From Bacteriovorax stolpii (lineage in GTDB: Bacteria > Bdellovibrionota > Bacteriovoracia > Bacteriovoracales > Bacteriovoracaceae), in the NCBI GenBank assembly GCA_945890905.1, contig CAMDDI010000052.1, forward strand, positions 1 to 15,972: 15,972 bases of DNA, read 5' to 3'. Below, in pieces: positions 7,342 through 15,327 of the stretch. A program made the position numbers and the translations under genes. Every line of letters starts with the position of its first letter. Position 1 is the stretch's first letter. The notes under the pieces are model-generated. The model saw nothing but the letters and a program-made list of their open reading frames with translations, ran no database searches and was not told where the DNA came from.

Positions 7342-7731
7342 CTAGTGAGACGTGTTACAAAACTCTTGATACTGCTCTGCTGTTAAAAGATTCGCTAAAT
7401 CATTTTTATCTTTCACCTTGACTTTAATTAACCACGATCCGTAAGCGTCTTGGTTGATTCTCTCAGGAGATCCTTCAAGATCAGTATTTCGTGCAATCAC
7501 TTCTCCACTTACAGGAGCGTAAAGATCACTCACTGATTTGATGGATTCAACGACACCGAATGTAGATCCATTTTTTAATTCAGATCCCACTTCTGGAACT
7601 TCTAAAAACACAATATCGCCCAAAGCAGATTGCGCGAAGTCAGTAATTCCAACTGTCACAGTGTCGCCTTCTACTAAGGCCCACTCATGCTCTTTGGTAT
7701 ACTTCAAATTTCCTGGAATATTTGTACTCAT
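7342..7731 (-). CDS. gcvH: Glycine cleavage system H protein
   Basis: This 129-aa protein matches the usual GcvH length. The lipoyl-attachment motif GVVESIKSVSDLYAPVSGEV places the lipoylated residue at Lys65, and the C terminus has the typical GSWLIKVK and LLTAEQYQEF segments. GcvH carries the aminomethyl arm on lipoamide between the P, T and L proteins of glycine cleavage, in the cytoplasm. Its start overlaps the gcvT stop (TAATG), and the ribosome-binding site GGAGGA lies in the last gcvT codons, so the two are probably translationally coupled. It is the last gene before the terminator at 7300-7330; gcvP is not present nearby. Confidence 0.97.
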   Translation of the reverse strand: MSTNIPGNLKYTKEHEWALVEGDTVTVGITDFAQSALGDIVFLEVPEVGSELKNGSTFGVVESIKSVSDLYAPVSGEVIARNTDLEGSPERINQDAYGSWLIKVKVKDKNDLANLLTAEQYQEFCNTSH

Positions 7732-8807
7732 TACTTATGTCCTCCGGTTACAAACGGTTTTTTAACAAGTTGGGCTGGATAACTTTTCTGACGAATATCT
7801 ACATTGAATACTTCATCTGCGGGAACTTTATCAATTTCTATCCGCGCAAATGCGATTCCTTTATTGGTGACTACTGACATCGTGCCACTTGTGACCACTC
7901 CAATGGCTTCATTTTTGCCATTGAGAACGGGATAGCCCTCACGAGGAATGCCTCGCTCAAGAACAAGCTTCACAAGTTTATAGCGGGCCTTCTTGGAGGC
8001 CAAAGCCTCTTTGCCAATAAAATTTGTTTTCGCACCTTTCACAGTCCAGCCTAGACCAGCGTCATAAGGATTCACTTCATCATTAAGTTCATGTCCGTAA
8101 AGCGGGTAACAAACCTCAAGTCGAAGAACATCTCGCGCGGCTAGACCACAAGGAACAACCTTAAGAGTCATAAACTTCTGCCAAAGTGCTTTAATTGCTT
8201 CATGAGATCCGAAAATCTCAAAACCATCCTCACCCGTGTAACCGGTGCGAGCAATAATCACCTGATGAGTTCCAAATTCTGTTTGAAAAACCGAATAATA
8301 TTCTAAATCTGGCAGCTCTCTTAATAGAGGGCGAAGAATTTCAAAAGATTTTGGTCCTTGAAGTGCCAAAAGAGAATATTCACTAGATTTATTAGTGAGA
8401 TTACATTTAAATCCGGTGTGTTTAGATTTAATCCAGTTAAAATCTTTATCAATATTTGAAGCATTTACACAGATCATGACATGACCTGTTGTGAGCTTAT
8501 AAACAATTAAATCATCAATGACAGTCCCATCTTCCCGGCAAAGGGGTGAATAGATCGCCTTCCCCATTTCAGCACCTTGGATGTCATTTGTCACAAGGCT
8601 ATCAACAAAAGCTTCAGCGTCCTTGCCTTCAACAAAAAATTCACCCATGTGACTTACATCAAAGACACCTACGTTATTTCTTACGGCCAAAACTTCATCT
8701 TTCACGGAAGTATACTGTACCGGCATGTCCCAACCTGCAAAGGGCACGATTTTTCCACCGAGTTTCACATGCTCATCATAGAGATAAGTCTTCTGCAAAC
8801 TTTCCAT
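7731..8807 (-). CDS. gcvT: Aminomethyltransferase (glycine cleavage system T protein)
   Basis: This 358-aa protein transfers the methylene unit from aminomethylated GcvH to tetrahydrofolate, releasing ammonia. Clear family segments include the N-terminal FAGWDMPVQY and FDVSHMGEF. The middle has IDDLIVYK, with the folate-site Asp98, and ARTGYTGEDGFEI. Further on are GLAARDVLRLEVCYPLYGHEL and GVVTSGTMS near the C terminus. Length is normal. Two ATGs are close together. The one at 8813 forms an ATGA overlap with the folD stop but has AAAGG immediately against it. The one at 8807 has AAAGGA about 5 bases ahead and is preferred. The product MTHF couples directly to FolD, encoded just upstream in the same operon. 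Confidence 0.96.
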   Translation of the reverse strand: MESLQKTYLYDEHVKLGGKIVPFAGWDMPVQYTSVKDEVLAVRNNVGVFDVSHMGEFFVEGKDAEAFVDSLVTNDIQGAEMGKAIYSPLCREDGTVIDDLIVYKLTTGHVMICVNASNIDKDFNWIKSKHTGFKCNLTNKSSEYSLLALQGPKSFEILRPLLRELPDLEYYSVFQTEFGTHQVIIARTGYTGEDGFEIFGSHEAIKALWQKFMTLKVVPCGLAARDVLRLEVCYPLYGHELNDEVNPYDAGLGWTVKGAKTNFIGKEALASKKARYKLVKLVLERGIPREGYPVLNGKNEAIGVVTSGTMSVVTNKGIAFARIEIDKVPADEVFNVDIRQKSYPAQLVKKPFVTGGHK

Positions 8808-8809
8808 AG

Positions 8810-9676
8810 TCATCCTTTAAATTGATTTTCAGTAGCGGTAATTAAATTTTCAATGAGACTCACCACAGTCATGGGTCCCACTCCACCTGGAACAGGACTT
8901 ATAGCTTCTACACAGGATTCAACTTGAGCGCGATTTACATCGCCTACAAGTTTTCCTTCTAGAGTATTCATGCCTACATCAATGACGACAGTTTTCTTGG
9001 CAGGATTGAAAAAAGTTTCATCTAAGATATGAGCATGACCTATAGCCGCTATGACGATATCAGCATTTTTTGTGAGATCTCGTAAATTTTGAGTCTTGGA
9101 ATGGGCCAGAGTCACGGTGGCATTCAGATTTGTCAAAAGCATTGAAAGTGGTTTGCCTACAATTAAGCTACGACCCAAAACAACAATATTCTTTCCAGCA
9201 ATTTCTACACCATAAAAATTGAGCAAATGAACTACACCTTTAGGAGTACAAGGTAAAAGAAGCTTTAAATTAGTTGATCCCAGATAAAGGGCCTGAGTAT
9301 TTTTTCCATGAAAGCCATCAATGTCTTTAGAGACTTTGACTAAATCAGGAAGATTGAGTTTTTTCAAACTCTCAGAAATCGGAAGTTGAATAATAATTCC
9401 GTGGATTTGTGGATCCTGATTGAGGCGTTCAATGTGTCCCAAAAATTCTTGTTCAGAAATTGAACTGGGAAGTTGTTCAAGTGAAAATTTAGCTCCCACT
9501 TCTTCACAGATTATCTTTTTATTGCGGATATAACTTAAGCTAGCTGGATTATCACCCACCAAAACGACACTCATAGAAGGAGTAATGCCTCGTTTTTTTA
9601 ATTGGAGACAGCGCTGCTCTAAATCTTTTTTGATTTTTTCGACAACTGGTGCGGCACTTAAAATTCTTGCTTTCAT
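8810..9676 (-). CDS. folD: Bifunctional methylenetetrahydrofolate dehydrogenase / methenyltetrahydrofolate cyclohydrolase
   Basis: This 288-aa cytoplasmic enzyme interconverts 5,10-methylene- and 10-formyl-tetrahydrofolate using NADP. Signatures in order are the active-site YIRNK (Tyr49, Lys53), GIIIQLPI (93-100) and KDIDGFHGKN (117-126). These are followed by PCTPKGV (142-148), the dinucleotide-binding VVLGRSLIVGKPLSMLL (165-181) and ISPVPGGVGPMTV (259-271). The frame is open to 9817, but the added 47 residues are unlike FolD and would run antisense through the small gene at 9734-9913. The ATG at 9676, directly before KARILSAAPV, gives the normal family length. Its ribosome-binding site is weak. 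It heads the operon folD-gcvT-gcvH, so one-carbon units released from glycine feed straight into the FolD reactions. Confidence 0.96.
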   Translation of the reverse strand: MKARILSAAPVVEKIKKDLEQRCLQLKKRGITPSMSVVLVGDNPASLSYIRNKKIICEEVGAKFSLEQLPSSISEQEFLGHIERLNQDPQIHGIIIQLPISESLKKLNLPDLVKVSKDIDGFHGKNTQALYLGSTNLKLLLPCTPKGVVHLLNFYGVEIAGKNIVVLGRSLIVGKPLSMLLTNLNATVTLAHSKTQNLRDLTKNADIVIAAIGHAHILDETFFNPAKKTVVIDVGMNTLEGKLVGDVNRAQVESCVEAISPVPGGVGPMTVVSLIENLITATENQFKG

Positions 9677-9733
9677 AAAGATGCCACAACTATAAACTTT
9701 ACTGCTCAAAAAGTCCTTAGTATCTCTAGGAGA

Positions 9734-9913
9734 ATGAAATCTTTTTTTTACATCGGTTTGGGCATGCAGCTCTTTGGTCTTACTGCCGTTGGACTTTGTT
9801 TTTTCACAGGCATTCAAAATGGTGATTACGGTCGCTTAGAACTTGCTCAACTGGTAATTGGCTCATTTGTATTTTACGCCGGAAATTATATTAAAGGCCG
9901 CGCGCAAAACTAG
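9734..9913 (+). CDS. Small two-helix membrane protein, 59 aa
   Basis: This short ORF runs from ATG 9734 to TAG 9911-9913. The product has two hydrophobic segments, about 4-25 (FYIGLGMQLFGLTAVGLCFF) and about 38-53 (ELAQLVIGSFVFYAGNYI), joined by a short loop with GDYGRLE, and ends in a basic KGRAQN tail. That is a plausible helical hairpin in the inner membrane. AGGAG precedes the ATG, but with unusually tight spacing. It lies 33 bases upstream of ruvC in the same direction and is divergent from folD. I do not recognise a named family. The GLxxxG-like spacing and small residues resemble many uncharacterised tiny membrane proteins. That it is a real gene is inferred from the start signal, the sensible two-helix topology and the tight fit between folD and ruvC. 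Confidence 0.65.
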   Translation: MKSFFYIGLGMQLFGLTAVGLCFFTGIQNGDYGRLELAQLVIGSFVFYAGNYIKGRAQN

Positions 9914-9946
9914 ACGTCATCCTCTCTCTTTAGGTACACTTTTTTT

Positions 9947-10513
9947 ATGATTGTACTCGCTATCGATCCTGGATCAGTCACGGCCGGATATGCCCTTCTG
10001 CAAAAAGATGGTCGCAAAATCAATTATATCGCTTCGGGAATTTTAAAATTCAATAGCGATGATGTGTTTCTGCACAGGGTAAAAGATATCTACGATCAAA
10101 CCATGAAATTACTAGATCAGTATTCTCCTGATGTGATTGCACTTGAATCATTAATTTTTGTGAAGTCTCCTCAGGCACTGATTAAGCTTGCTCAGTCTCG
10201 CGGCACCATGCTCGCCGCCCTGACTCAGCGTTATCATCAAAAAATTTACGAGTATTCTCCTAACTTAGTGAAATCCACTGTCACTGGCCACGGTCATGCG
10301 GATAAGGAAGGTGTTCAAAAAGTTTTGCAGCAATATTTTGGAATGACAGATTTTAAAACTCACGATGAAAGTGATGCAGTGGCCATCGCCCTTTGCCATT
10401 TGCTCAATCACGGAACAGTTCAGCTGACAAATCCTAAGCAAAAAACCAATAAGAAAATGGGAAATGGTCTGGCCACCGCTCTTGCTCACAAAATTAAGGA
10501 ACCTCGCTTATGA
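9947..10513 (+). CDS. ruvC: Holliday junction resolvase RuvC
   Basis: This 188-aa endonuclease cuts four-way DNA junctions made by recombination. All four metal-binding acidic residues are visible: Asp7 in LAIDPGS, Glu67 in ALESLIF, and Asp140 and Asp143 in HDESDAVAIALCH. The IKLAQSRG and EYSPNLVKSTVTGHGHADKEGV segments are also typical. Length is slightly above E. coli RuvC (173 aa) because of a basic C-terminal tail. No strong ribosome-binding site precedes the ATG (a TAGG lies about 13 bases away), so it may depend on translation from the small gene 33 bases upstream. The stop overlaps the ruvA start as ATGA. Confidence 0.97.
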   Translation: MIVLAIDPGSVTAGYALLQKDGRKINYIASGILKFNSDDVFLHRVKDIYDQTMKLLDQYSPDVIALESLIFVKSPQALIKLAQSRGTMLAALTQRYHQKIYEYSPNLVKSTVTGHGHADKEGVQKVLQQYFGMTDFKTHDESDAVAIALCHLLNHGTVQLTNPKQKTNKKMGNGLATALAHKIKEPRL

Positions 10514-11124
10514 TCGGTTATATCTCAGGAACAATAGTTTATTCTGATTCACAAAAATCCATTGTTCTTACGGCCCAGGGAGTGGGTTATGAAATTCACA
10601 CCGCAACCCCCATGGTACCTAACCGTGATACAGCACTCTATATTTCTCATATTATTCGTGAGCAATCTCAGGATTTGTATGGTTTTGAATCCGCTGACGA
10701 TAAAAAATTCTTTGAAATGCTATTAGATGTAAATGGAATAGGACCCAAATCTGCTTTTTCTTTGGTTTCACACTTAGGAATTCAGCAAATTATTAGTGCG
10801 ATAACTTTTGAAAACGTAGACATACTCAAATCTGCTCCTGGAGTAGGGAAGAAGAGTGCTGAGCAAATGATCCTTTCTTTAAAAGACAAAATTACAAAAC
10901 TTGAAGTGGGCCTATCCACCAAAGAAAAACCCGTGAAAAGTGGGGCAAAAGTTCAAAATGATAATCTTTTAGATGCTCATATGGTTAAAGAAACTCTCGC
11001 CGCTTGTCAGAATTTAGGATTTAAAGATGTGGATGTTCTTCCAATGATTCAGAAGCATCTTTTAAGTGGAGCTGCTGCTCGCCCAGAAGATCTGGTGAAA
11101 CTTATTCTTAAAGAACTAAGGTAA
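10510..11124 (+). CDS. ruvA: Holliday junction branch migration protein RuvA
   Basis: This 204-aa protein binds the Holliday junction as a tetramer and loads the RuvB motor. The N-terminal OB domain starts MIGYISGTIV and contains GVGYEIHT. Two helix-hairpin-helix motifs follow: LDVNGIGPKSAFSLVSHLG (72-90) and LKSAPGVGKKSAEQMILSL (106-124). The C-terminal domain that touches RuvB covers about 155-204 (KETLAACQNLGFKDVDV to KLILKELR). Length is normal for the family (203 in E. coli). It overlaps ruvC by 4 bases (ATGA), implying coupled translation, and ruvB begins 2 bases after its stop. Confidence 0.97.
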   Translation: MIGYISGTIVYSDSQKSIVLTAQGVGYEIHTATPMVPNRDTALYISHIIREQSQDLYGFESADDKKFFEMLLDVNGIGPKSAFSLVSHLGIQQIISAITFENVDILKSAPGVGKKSAEQMILSLKDKITKLEVGLSTKEKPVKSGAKVQNDNLLDAHMVKETLAACQNLGFKDVDVLPMIQKHLLSGAAARPEDLVKLILKELR

Positions 11125-11126
11125 TT

Positions 11127-12110
11127 ATGTCAGAGAGAATTGTAACTGGTGATTTAAATCAAAACGATCGTGAGCAAGAAACTCAACTGCGTCCGCAGAA
11201 TTTTTCGGAATTTATAGGTCAGAAGAAGGTCGTAGATAATATCGATTTGATGGTGAAGTCTGCGATTGTGCGGAAAACGGCCATGGATCACGTGCTTTTA
11301 TCTGGTCCTCCCGGTCTCGGTAAAACCTCTCTGGCCATGCTCATTGCTAAATCACTGGGGTCAGAGCTTCATTTAGTTTCTGGTCCTGCTATTGAGAAAA
11401 AAGGGGACCTCGCCGCAGTTTTGACCAATCTCAAACCTCGGGATGTTTTGTTCATTGATGAGATTCACCGCTTGCATATCACCGTGGAAGAAATTCTTTA
11501 TTCGGCCATGGAAGACTTTCGTTTAGATATTCTTATTGGCCAAGGTGCTTCGGCCCGTACCATGCAAATTGATCTGGCCGCTTTCACACTCATTGGGGCC
11601 ACAACTCGTTCTGGACTTTTATCAAATCCACTTCGAGACAGATTTATGGCCCACTTAAATTTTGATTATTATGAACCAGATATGATTGCCATTATTGTTC
11701 TCAATAACGCCAAAAAAATGGGCATCGAACTTTCTGCTGATGCGAAGATGCAAATTGCGAAACGCTCTCGAGGTACACCCCGTATTGCCAACCGCATTCT
11801 CCGACGAGTAAGAGATTTTGCTCTCGTGGGTGGCTCAAATAAAGTGGATCAAAAAGAAGTAGCAGCAGCTCTTAATCTTTTGGATATTGATGATTTGGGT
11901 CTAGATTCAATGGATAGAAAAATTCTGAATGTTATGAAAAGCTACTATCAAGGTGGCCCGGTTGGCATTGATGCTTTATCAGCGACTTTGGGCGAGGATA
12001 AACAAACCATTGAAGAAGTTTATGAGCCCTATTTATTGAAACAAGGTCTCATTTTACGAACCCCCCGAGGGAGAGTTCTTTCGGAGCATGCGATTAGTCA
12101 TCTAAGCTAG
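11127..12110 (+). CDS. ruvB: Holliday junction branch migration ATPase RuvB
   Basis: This 327-aa AAA+ motor drives branch migration with RuvA. The Walker A motif GPPGLGKT is at 60-67 and Walker B DEIHR at 111-115. Sensor 1 is the GATTR segment (157-161), and NPLRDRF (167-173) carries the arginine finger. The RGTPRIANRILRRVRDFA sensor 2 region is at 215-232. A C-terminal winged-helix DNA-binding domain ends with GLILRTPRGR. The family opening LRPQNFSEFIGQ is at 21-32. The ribosome-binding site AAGG lies in the last codons of ruvA. It completes a ruvC-ruvA-ruvB operon; all three subunits of the resolvasome are encoded together here. Confidence 0.98.
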   Translation: MSERIVTGDLNQNDREQETQLRPQNFSEFIGQKKVVDNIDLMVKSAIVRKTAMDHVLLSGPPGLGKTSLAMLIAKSLGSELHLVSGPAIEKKGDLAAVLTNLKPRDVLFIDEIHRLHITVEEILYSAMEDFRLDILIGQGASARTMQIDLAAFTLIGATTRSGLLSNPLRDRFMAHLNFDYYEPDMIAIIVLNNAKKMGIELSADAKMQIAKRSRGTPRIANRILRRVRDFALVGGSNKVDQKEVAAALNLLDIDDLGLDSMDRKILNVMKSYYQGGPVGIDALSATLGEDKQTIEEVYEPYLLKQGLILRTPRGRVLSEHAISHLS

Positions 12111-12234
12111 TGTAATTTATTCAATATTCCTGACTGATTTAGTCTGTTCGTGTACATAGAGCATAAAAATTCATGCGTACAAATTCTTGTAGTTAGCATA
12201 TACTAAACTAGTACGACTTTTTATAAGGTTAGGA

Positions 12235-13152
12235 ATGATATATCAACGTACCCTTGCTAAAGATGTGAAAGTGACCGGGATCGGGCTCCACTCAGGTCGT
12301 AAAGTGACCATGAAGCTTAATCCAGCGGACGCCGATTTTGGCATTCAGTTCGTTCGTACTGATATTCCTGGATCTCAACCCATGAAAGCTAATGCTTTAA
12401 CCGTGGGAACTACTGAAAATGCAACAACTCTAGGTTCTGGCGCTGGTGCGATCCATACAGTTGAACACTTGCTCGGAACTCTATATGGTCTTGGTGTGGA
12501 TAACTGTTTCATCGAAATCGATGGCCCAGAAGTTCCTATCATGGACGGCTCTGGTGCTTCTTTTGTTTTCTTGTTGAAAGAGACAGGAATTAAAAATCTC
12601 AATAAGTCTAAAAAGTTTTTAGTTATCCTCGATACAGTTCGCGTCGAAAAAGATGGAAAATGGGCGCAATTCGAGCCAAATAACAATCTCATCATCGATT
12701 CAACTATTGTTTTTGCTCATCCCCAGATTAAAACTCAGCGCTTTGATTTTGAATTCTCTTGCGAGAATTTTATTCAGGATATTGCTAAGGCCCGCACTTT
12801 TGGTTTTGCCAAAGATGTGGATATGCTCAAGCGTAAAGGTCTTATTAAAGGTGGATCCCTTGATAATGCCATCGTGCTTGATGATTACAAAGTCATGAAT
12901 CCTGAAGGCCTTCGTTTTGCCAATGAATTTGTTCGCCACAAAATCCTCGACACCATTGGGGACGTGAGTCTTTTGGGTTACGAAATTGCTGGTAAGATCA
13001 CTACTTATAAATCAGGCCATAATCTACATAACCTCTTATGTCGCAAGCTTTTGGAAACTCCAAGCGCTTATGAAATCGTTTCAGCTTCAGCGCTCAAAGC
13101 TGAGGTGCGTGAAGCTCATAAACTTCCACAATTCATCACAGTTACTCACTAG
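12235..13152 (+). CDS. lpxC: UDP-3-O-acyl-N-acetylglucosamine deacetylase LpxC
   Basis: This 305-aa zinc enzyme, the same length as in E. coli, catalyses the committed step of lipid A synthesis in the cytoplasm. Zinc ligands are His78 (TVEHLLGTLYG), His235 and Asp239 (FVRHKILDTIGD). Glu77 is the general base and His262 (SGHNLHNLL) the catalytic histidine. GIGLHSG near the N terminus and EIDGPEVPIMDGSG (94-107) are typical. AAGG lies 8 bases ahead of the ATG. The 124-base gap after ruvB holds a fair -10 hexamer TATACT (12199-12204) with a weak -35 CGTACA (12176-12181) at 17-base spacing, so lpxC may have its own promoter. Its presence shows that the organism makes lipid A and hence has an outer membrane. 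Confidence 0.98.
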   Translation: MIYQRTLAKDVKVTGIGLHSGRKVTMKLNPADADFGIQFVRTDIPGSQPMKANALTVGTTENATTLGSGAGAIHTVEHLLGTLYGLGVDNCFIEIDGPEVPIMDGSGASFVFLLKETGIKNLNKSKKFLVILDTVRVEKDGKWAQFEPNNNLIIDSTIVFAHPQIKTQRFDFEFSCENFIQDIAKARTFGFAKDVDMLKRKGLIKGGSLDNAIVLDDYKVMNPEGLRFANEFVRHKILDTIGDVSLLGYEIAGKITTYKSGHNLHNLLCRKLLETPSAYEIVSASALKAEVREAHKLPQFITVTH

Positions 13153-13184
13153 TTCTTTTCCCAATTTGAAACCTTTTAGTTAAC

Positions 13185-13211
13185 ATAAAAGCCTCTACAT
13201 GGAGGTTTTAT
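13185..13211 (+). promoter_or_regulatory. Hairpin covering the ribosome-binding site and start codon of the 125-aa gene
   Basis: The left arm ATAAAAGCCTC (13185-13195) pairs with the right arm GAGGTTTTAT (13202-13211) over 10 bp with a single bulged G (13191) and a 6-base loop. The right arm includes most of the ribosome-binding site GGAGG and the first two bases of the ATG at 13210. Because TTTT follows the GC part, it might act as a weak terminator for lpxC, an attenuator, or a translational block on the next gene. The pairing is seen; the role is inferred. Confidence 0.45.
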
Positions 13212-13587
13212 GCGTTTAATCCTAGTTCTCTTACTTGTTTCTTTTAATGCCTTGGCCTTAGATTGGTTCGAAATGGATCAAGGGGCCACTTATACTTTGA
13301 AACAATCTTTCCAACTACCACAGATGACGCCGGCACGTACGTTGCAAGATTTCATGAGCGGAGAAAAGTTTGTCCTCAAAGAAATTTCTCCTTTGCCTAT
13401 TGGCGTTTATCTCTACATCTTTGATTACAAAAATTGTCCGGGTCCAAAGCTTACAACGGACATGGAAATCATTGCTGTAAATGGAACAAATCCCATGGTA
13501 GAGATTGGCGCACAACTCGAATTGAATTGTGAATTATGGATCTTCGCAGAAGACAAAGATGTGATGTCCCCAAGCTTTTTTGAATAA
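13210..13587 (+). CDS. Small secreted protein of unknown function, 125 aa
   Basis: I do not recognise a family. The N terminus MRLILVLLLVSFNALA is a clear Sec signal, with likely cleavage after Ala16, so the mature protein of about 109 residues should be periplasmic or surface-exposed. It has exactly two Cys (76 in NCPGP and 107 in LNCELW), well placed for one disulfide, and the second half looks rich in beta strand. The ribosome-binding site GGAGG is 4 bases from the ATG and is buried in a hairpin (13185-13211). The gene lies 57 bases after lpxC and 9 bases before proS, in the same direction, so it is probably co-transcribed with proS. The signal peptide, start site and tight packing support a real gene. 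Confidence 0.75.
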   Translation: MRLILVLLLVSFNALALDWFEMDQGATYTLKQSFQLPQMTPARTLQDFMSGEKFVLKEISPLPIGVYLYIFDYKNCPGPKLTTDMEIIAVNGTNPMVEIGAQLELNCELWIFAEDKDVMSPSFFE

Positions 13588-13596
13588 GAGGATCTC

Positions 13597-15327
13597 ATGA
13601 GACTGTCCCAAGGTTACTGGCAAACACTAAAAGAAACTCCTTCAGATGCTGATGTTATTTCTCAGCAACTGATGATGCGCGCAGGATTGATGTATAAGAC
13701 CGGTGCCGGTCTTTATACTATTCAGCCCATGGCCTTTCGTTCGCTGAAAAAAATTGAAAAAATTATTCGTGAAGAACTCGATCGCATCAACTGCTTTGAA
13801 ATCCAAATGCCTGTGATGACTCCTGCTGAATTATGGCAAGAGTCTGGACGCTGGGATGCTATGGGCGGTCAGATGCTGAAGATGAAAGATCGTGCTGAGC
13901 GCGAGCTTTGCATGTCTCCCACTAATGAAGAAACTGTAACTGATTTATTTCGCCGGACAGTGAGCTCGTATAAGCAACTTCCCGTATGTCTTTATCAGAT
14001 TAATACCAAGTTTCGTGATGAAATTCGTCCGCGCTTTGGTCTTATGCGTGCCCGTGAATTTTGTATGAAAGATGGCTATTCTTTTCATATTGATAAAGCC
14101 TCACTGGATAAGTTCTATGATGAAATCTATGTGGCCTATGAGAATATTTTTAAGCGCTTAGGTCTTGATTTCATAGCTGTGGAAGCCGATGGTGGTGCCA
14201 TGGCCGGGGGCGGGGCCAAGACTCACGAATTCCAAGTGGTGGCCGATAACGGTGAAGACTATGTAGTAACAGTTCCTCGCACAAAGTTTGCCGCTAATAT
14301 TGAAAAGGCCATGACGGTCAGAAAAAATCTTCCTCTTGCTCCAGCAACAGAACTTACAAAATTTGCCACTCCAGGGCAAAAGACCTGCGATGAAGTCTGT
14401 GCCGCTCACGGAATGCCCATCACTCAGAGTTTAAAATCTCTAGTTATGCACACCTTGAATAATGGTAAAGAACAATTCTTCATGGTCATGCTTTTGGGTG
14501 ACGATTCTCTTAACGAAGTTAAATTTCAAAATAAAGTTTCTGCTGAACATGTTCGTCCTGCTCAGCAAGCTGAGCTCGATCGATTGGGTCTTGTTAAAGG
14601 TTTCATGGGTCCAACCACTGAAGCCCAGGGCTTTAAGGTTATCTTCGATGAAGCTATTGATATGAATTCGTCTTATGTCGTTGGTGCTAACGAAGCTGAT
14701 CACCACATAAAGGGTTTTGTTCCTTCTCGAGATACCAAACCTAAAAATTTCCGCGCTGATATGCGAATGGCTAAAGAAGGGGATTTCATAGGAGATGATC
14801 AAATTGTCCTTAAGAAAGGTATTGAAGTTGGACATATTTTCCAGCTGGGCGATAAATACACTAAGAGCATGAAAGTAACTGTTTTAAATGAAACAGGAAA
14901 AGCTGTTACTCCTATTATGGGCTGCTACGGAATCGGTGTTACACGTGTTCTGGCTTCTGCCATTGAACAAAATAATGATAAAGACGGTATTGTCTGGCCC
15001 GCATCTATTGCTCCTTATGATGTTTACCTCTGCTACATTGGTAAAACTCCTGAGATTAAAGAAGTTGCCGAGTCTCTTTTCAAAGAGCTGCGTGCTGCTG
15101 GCCTTGAAGTTCTCTTTGATGATCGTCAATTGGGCCCTGGCATGATGTTTAAGGACGCTGATCTTATTGGCCTTCCAGTAAGAGTAGTTATCGGTGAGAA
15201 AGATTTCAATGCCTCCGGAGAAATCGAAGTTAAACTTCGACGTTCTGGAGAAACAATGAAATTTCAAAAAGCTGATGTTGTAAATAATGTTAAAAAGAAA
15301 CTAGAAGAGATGGGCAAATGGCTTTAG
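13597..15327 (+). CDS. proS: Prolyl-tRNA synthetase, bacterial type with editing domain
   Basis: This 576-aa class II synthetase charges tRNA-Pro with proline (572 aa in E. coli). Motif 2 is FRDEIRPRFGLMRAREFCMKD (139-159), preceded by the CMSPTNEE loop (105-112) that closes on the substrate. Motif 3 is GCYGIGVTRVLASAIEQ (442-458). Between motifs 2 and 3 lies the YbaK-like INS editing domain (about 225-405), including the editing Lys280 region (SLKSLVM), which clears mischarged Ala-tRNA-Pro. The C-terminal anticodon-binding domain covers about 470-576. GAGGA lies about 5 bases before the ATG. The gene follows the small secreted protein after 9 bases and overlaps the next gene by 10 bases. Confidence 0.98.
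   Translation: MRLSQGYWQTLKETPSDADVISQQLMMRAGLMYKTGAGLYTIQPMAFRSLKKIEKIIREELDRINCFEIQMPVMTPAELWQESGRWDAMGGQMLKMKDRAERELCMSPTNEETVTDLFRRTVSSYKQLPVCLYQINTKFRDEIRPRFGLMRAREFCMKDGYSFHIDKASLDKFYDEIYVAYENIFKRLGLDFIAVEADGGAMAGGGAKTHEFQVVADNGEDYVVTVPRTKFAANIEKAMTVRKNLPLAPATELTKFATPGQKTCDEVCAAHGMPITQSLKSLVMHTLNNGKEQFFMVMLLGDDSLNEVKFQNKVSAEHVRPAQQAELDRLGLVKGFMGPTTEAQGFKVIFDEAIDMNSSYVVGANEADHHIKGFVPSRDTKPKNFRADMRMAKEGDFIGDDQIVLKKGIEVGHIFQLGDKYTKSMKVTVLNETGKAVTPIMGCYGIGVTRVLASAIEQNNDKDGIVWPASIAPYDVYLCYIGKTPEIKEVAESLFKELRAAGLEVLFDDRQLGPGMMFKDADLIGLPVRVVIGEKDFNASGEIEVKLRRSGETMKFQKADVVNNVKKKLEEMGKWL

Noticed and set aside
9677..9733. Glycine or folate-related riboswitch ahead of folD-gcvT-gcvH
   Set aside because: The leader between the divergent starts is only 57 bases, too short for a glycine riboswitch, and no aptamer-like pairing is visible.
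9677..9817. Upstream extension of folD by 47 codons
   Set aside because: The added residues are unlike FolD, the family normally begins near the chosen ATG 9676, and the extension would run antisense through the small membrane-protein gene.
12111..12234. Intrinsic terminator after ruvB
   Set aside because: Only a 4-bp GACT/AGTC stem without a T-run is present, so I do not call a terminator. Three GTAC-containing short palindromes here are also too short to mean much.
14440..14835. 131-aa minus-strand frame inside proS
   Set aside because: It is antisense to the editing domain of proS, with composition typical of a reverse-strand shadow.
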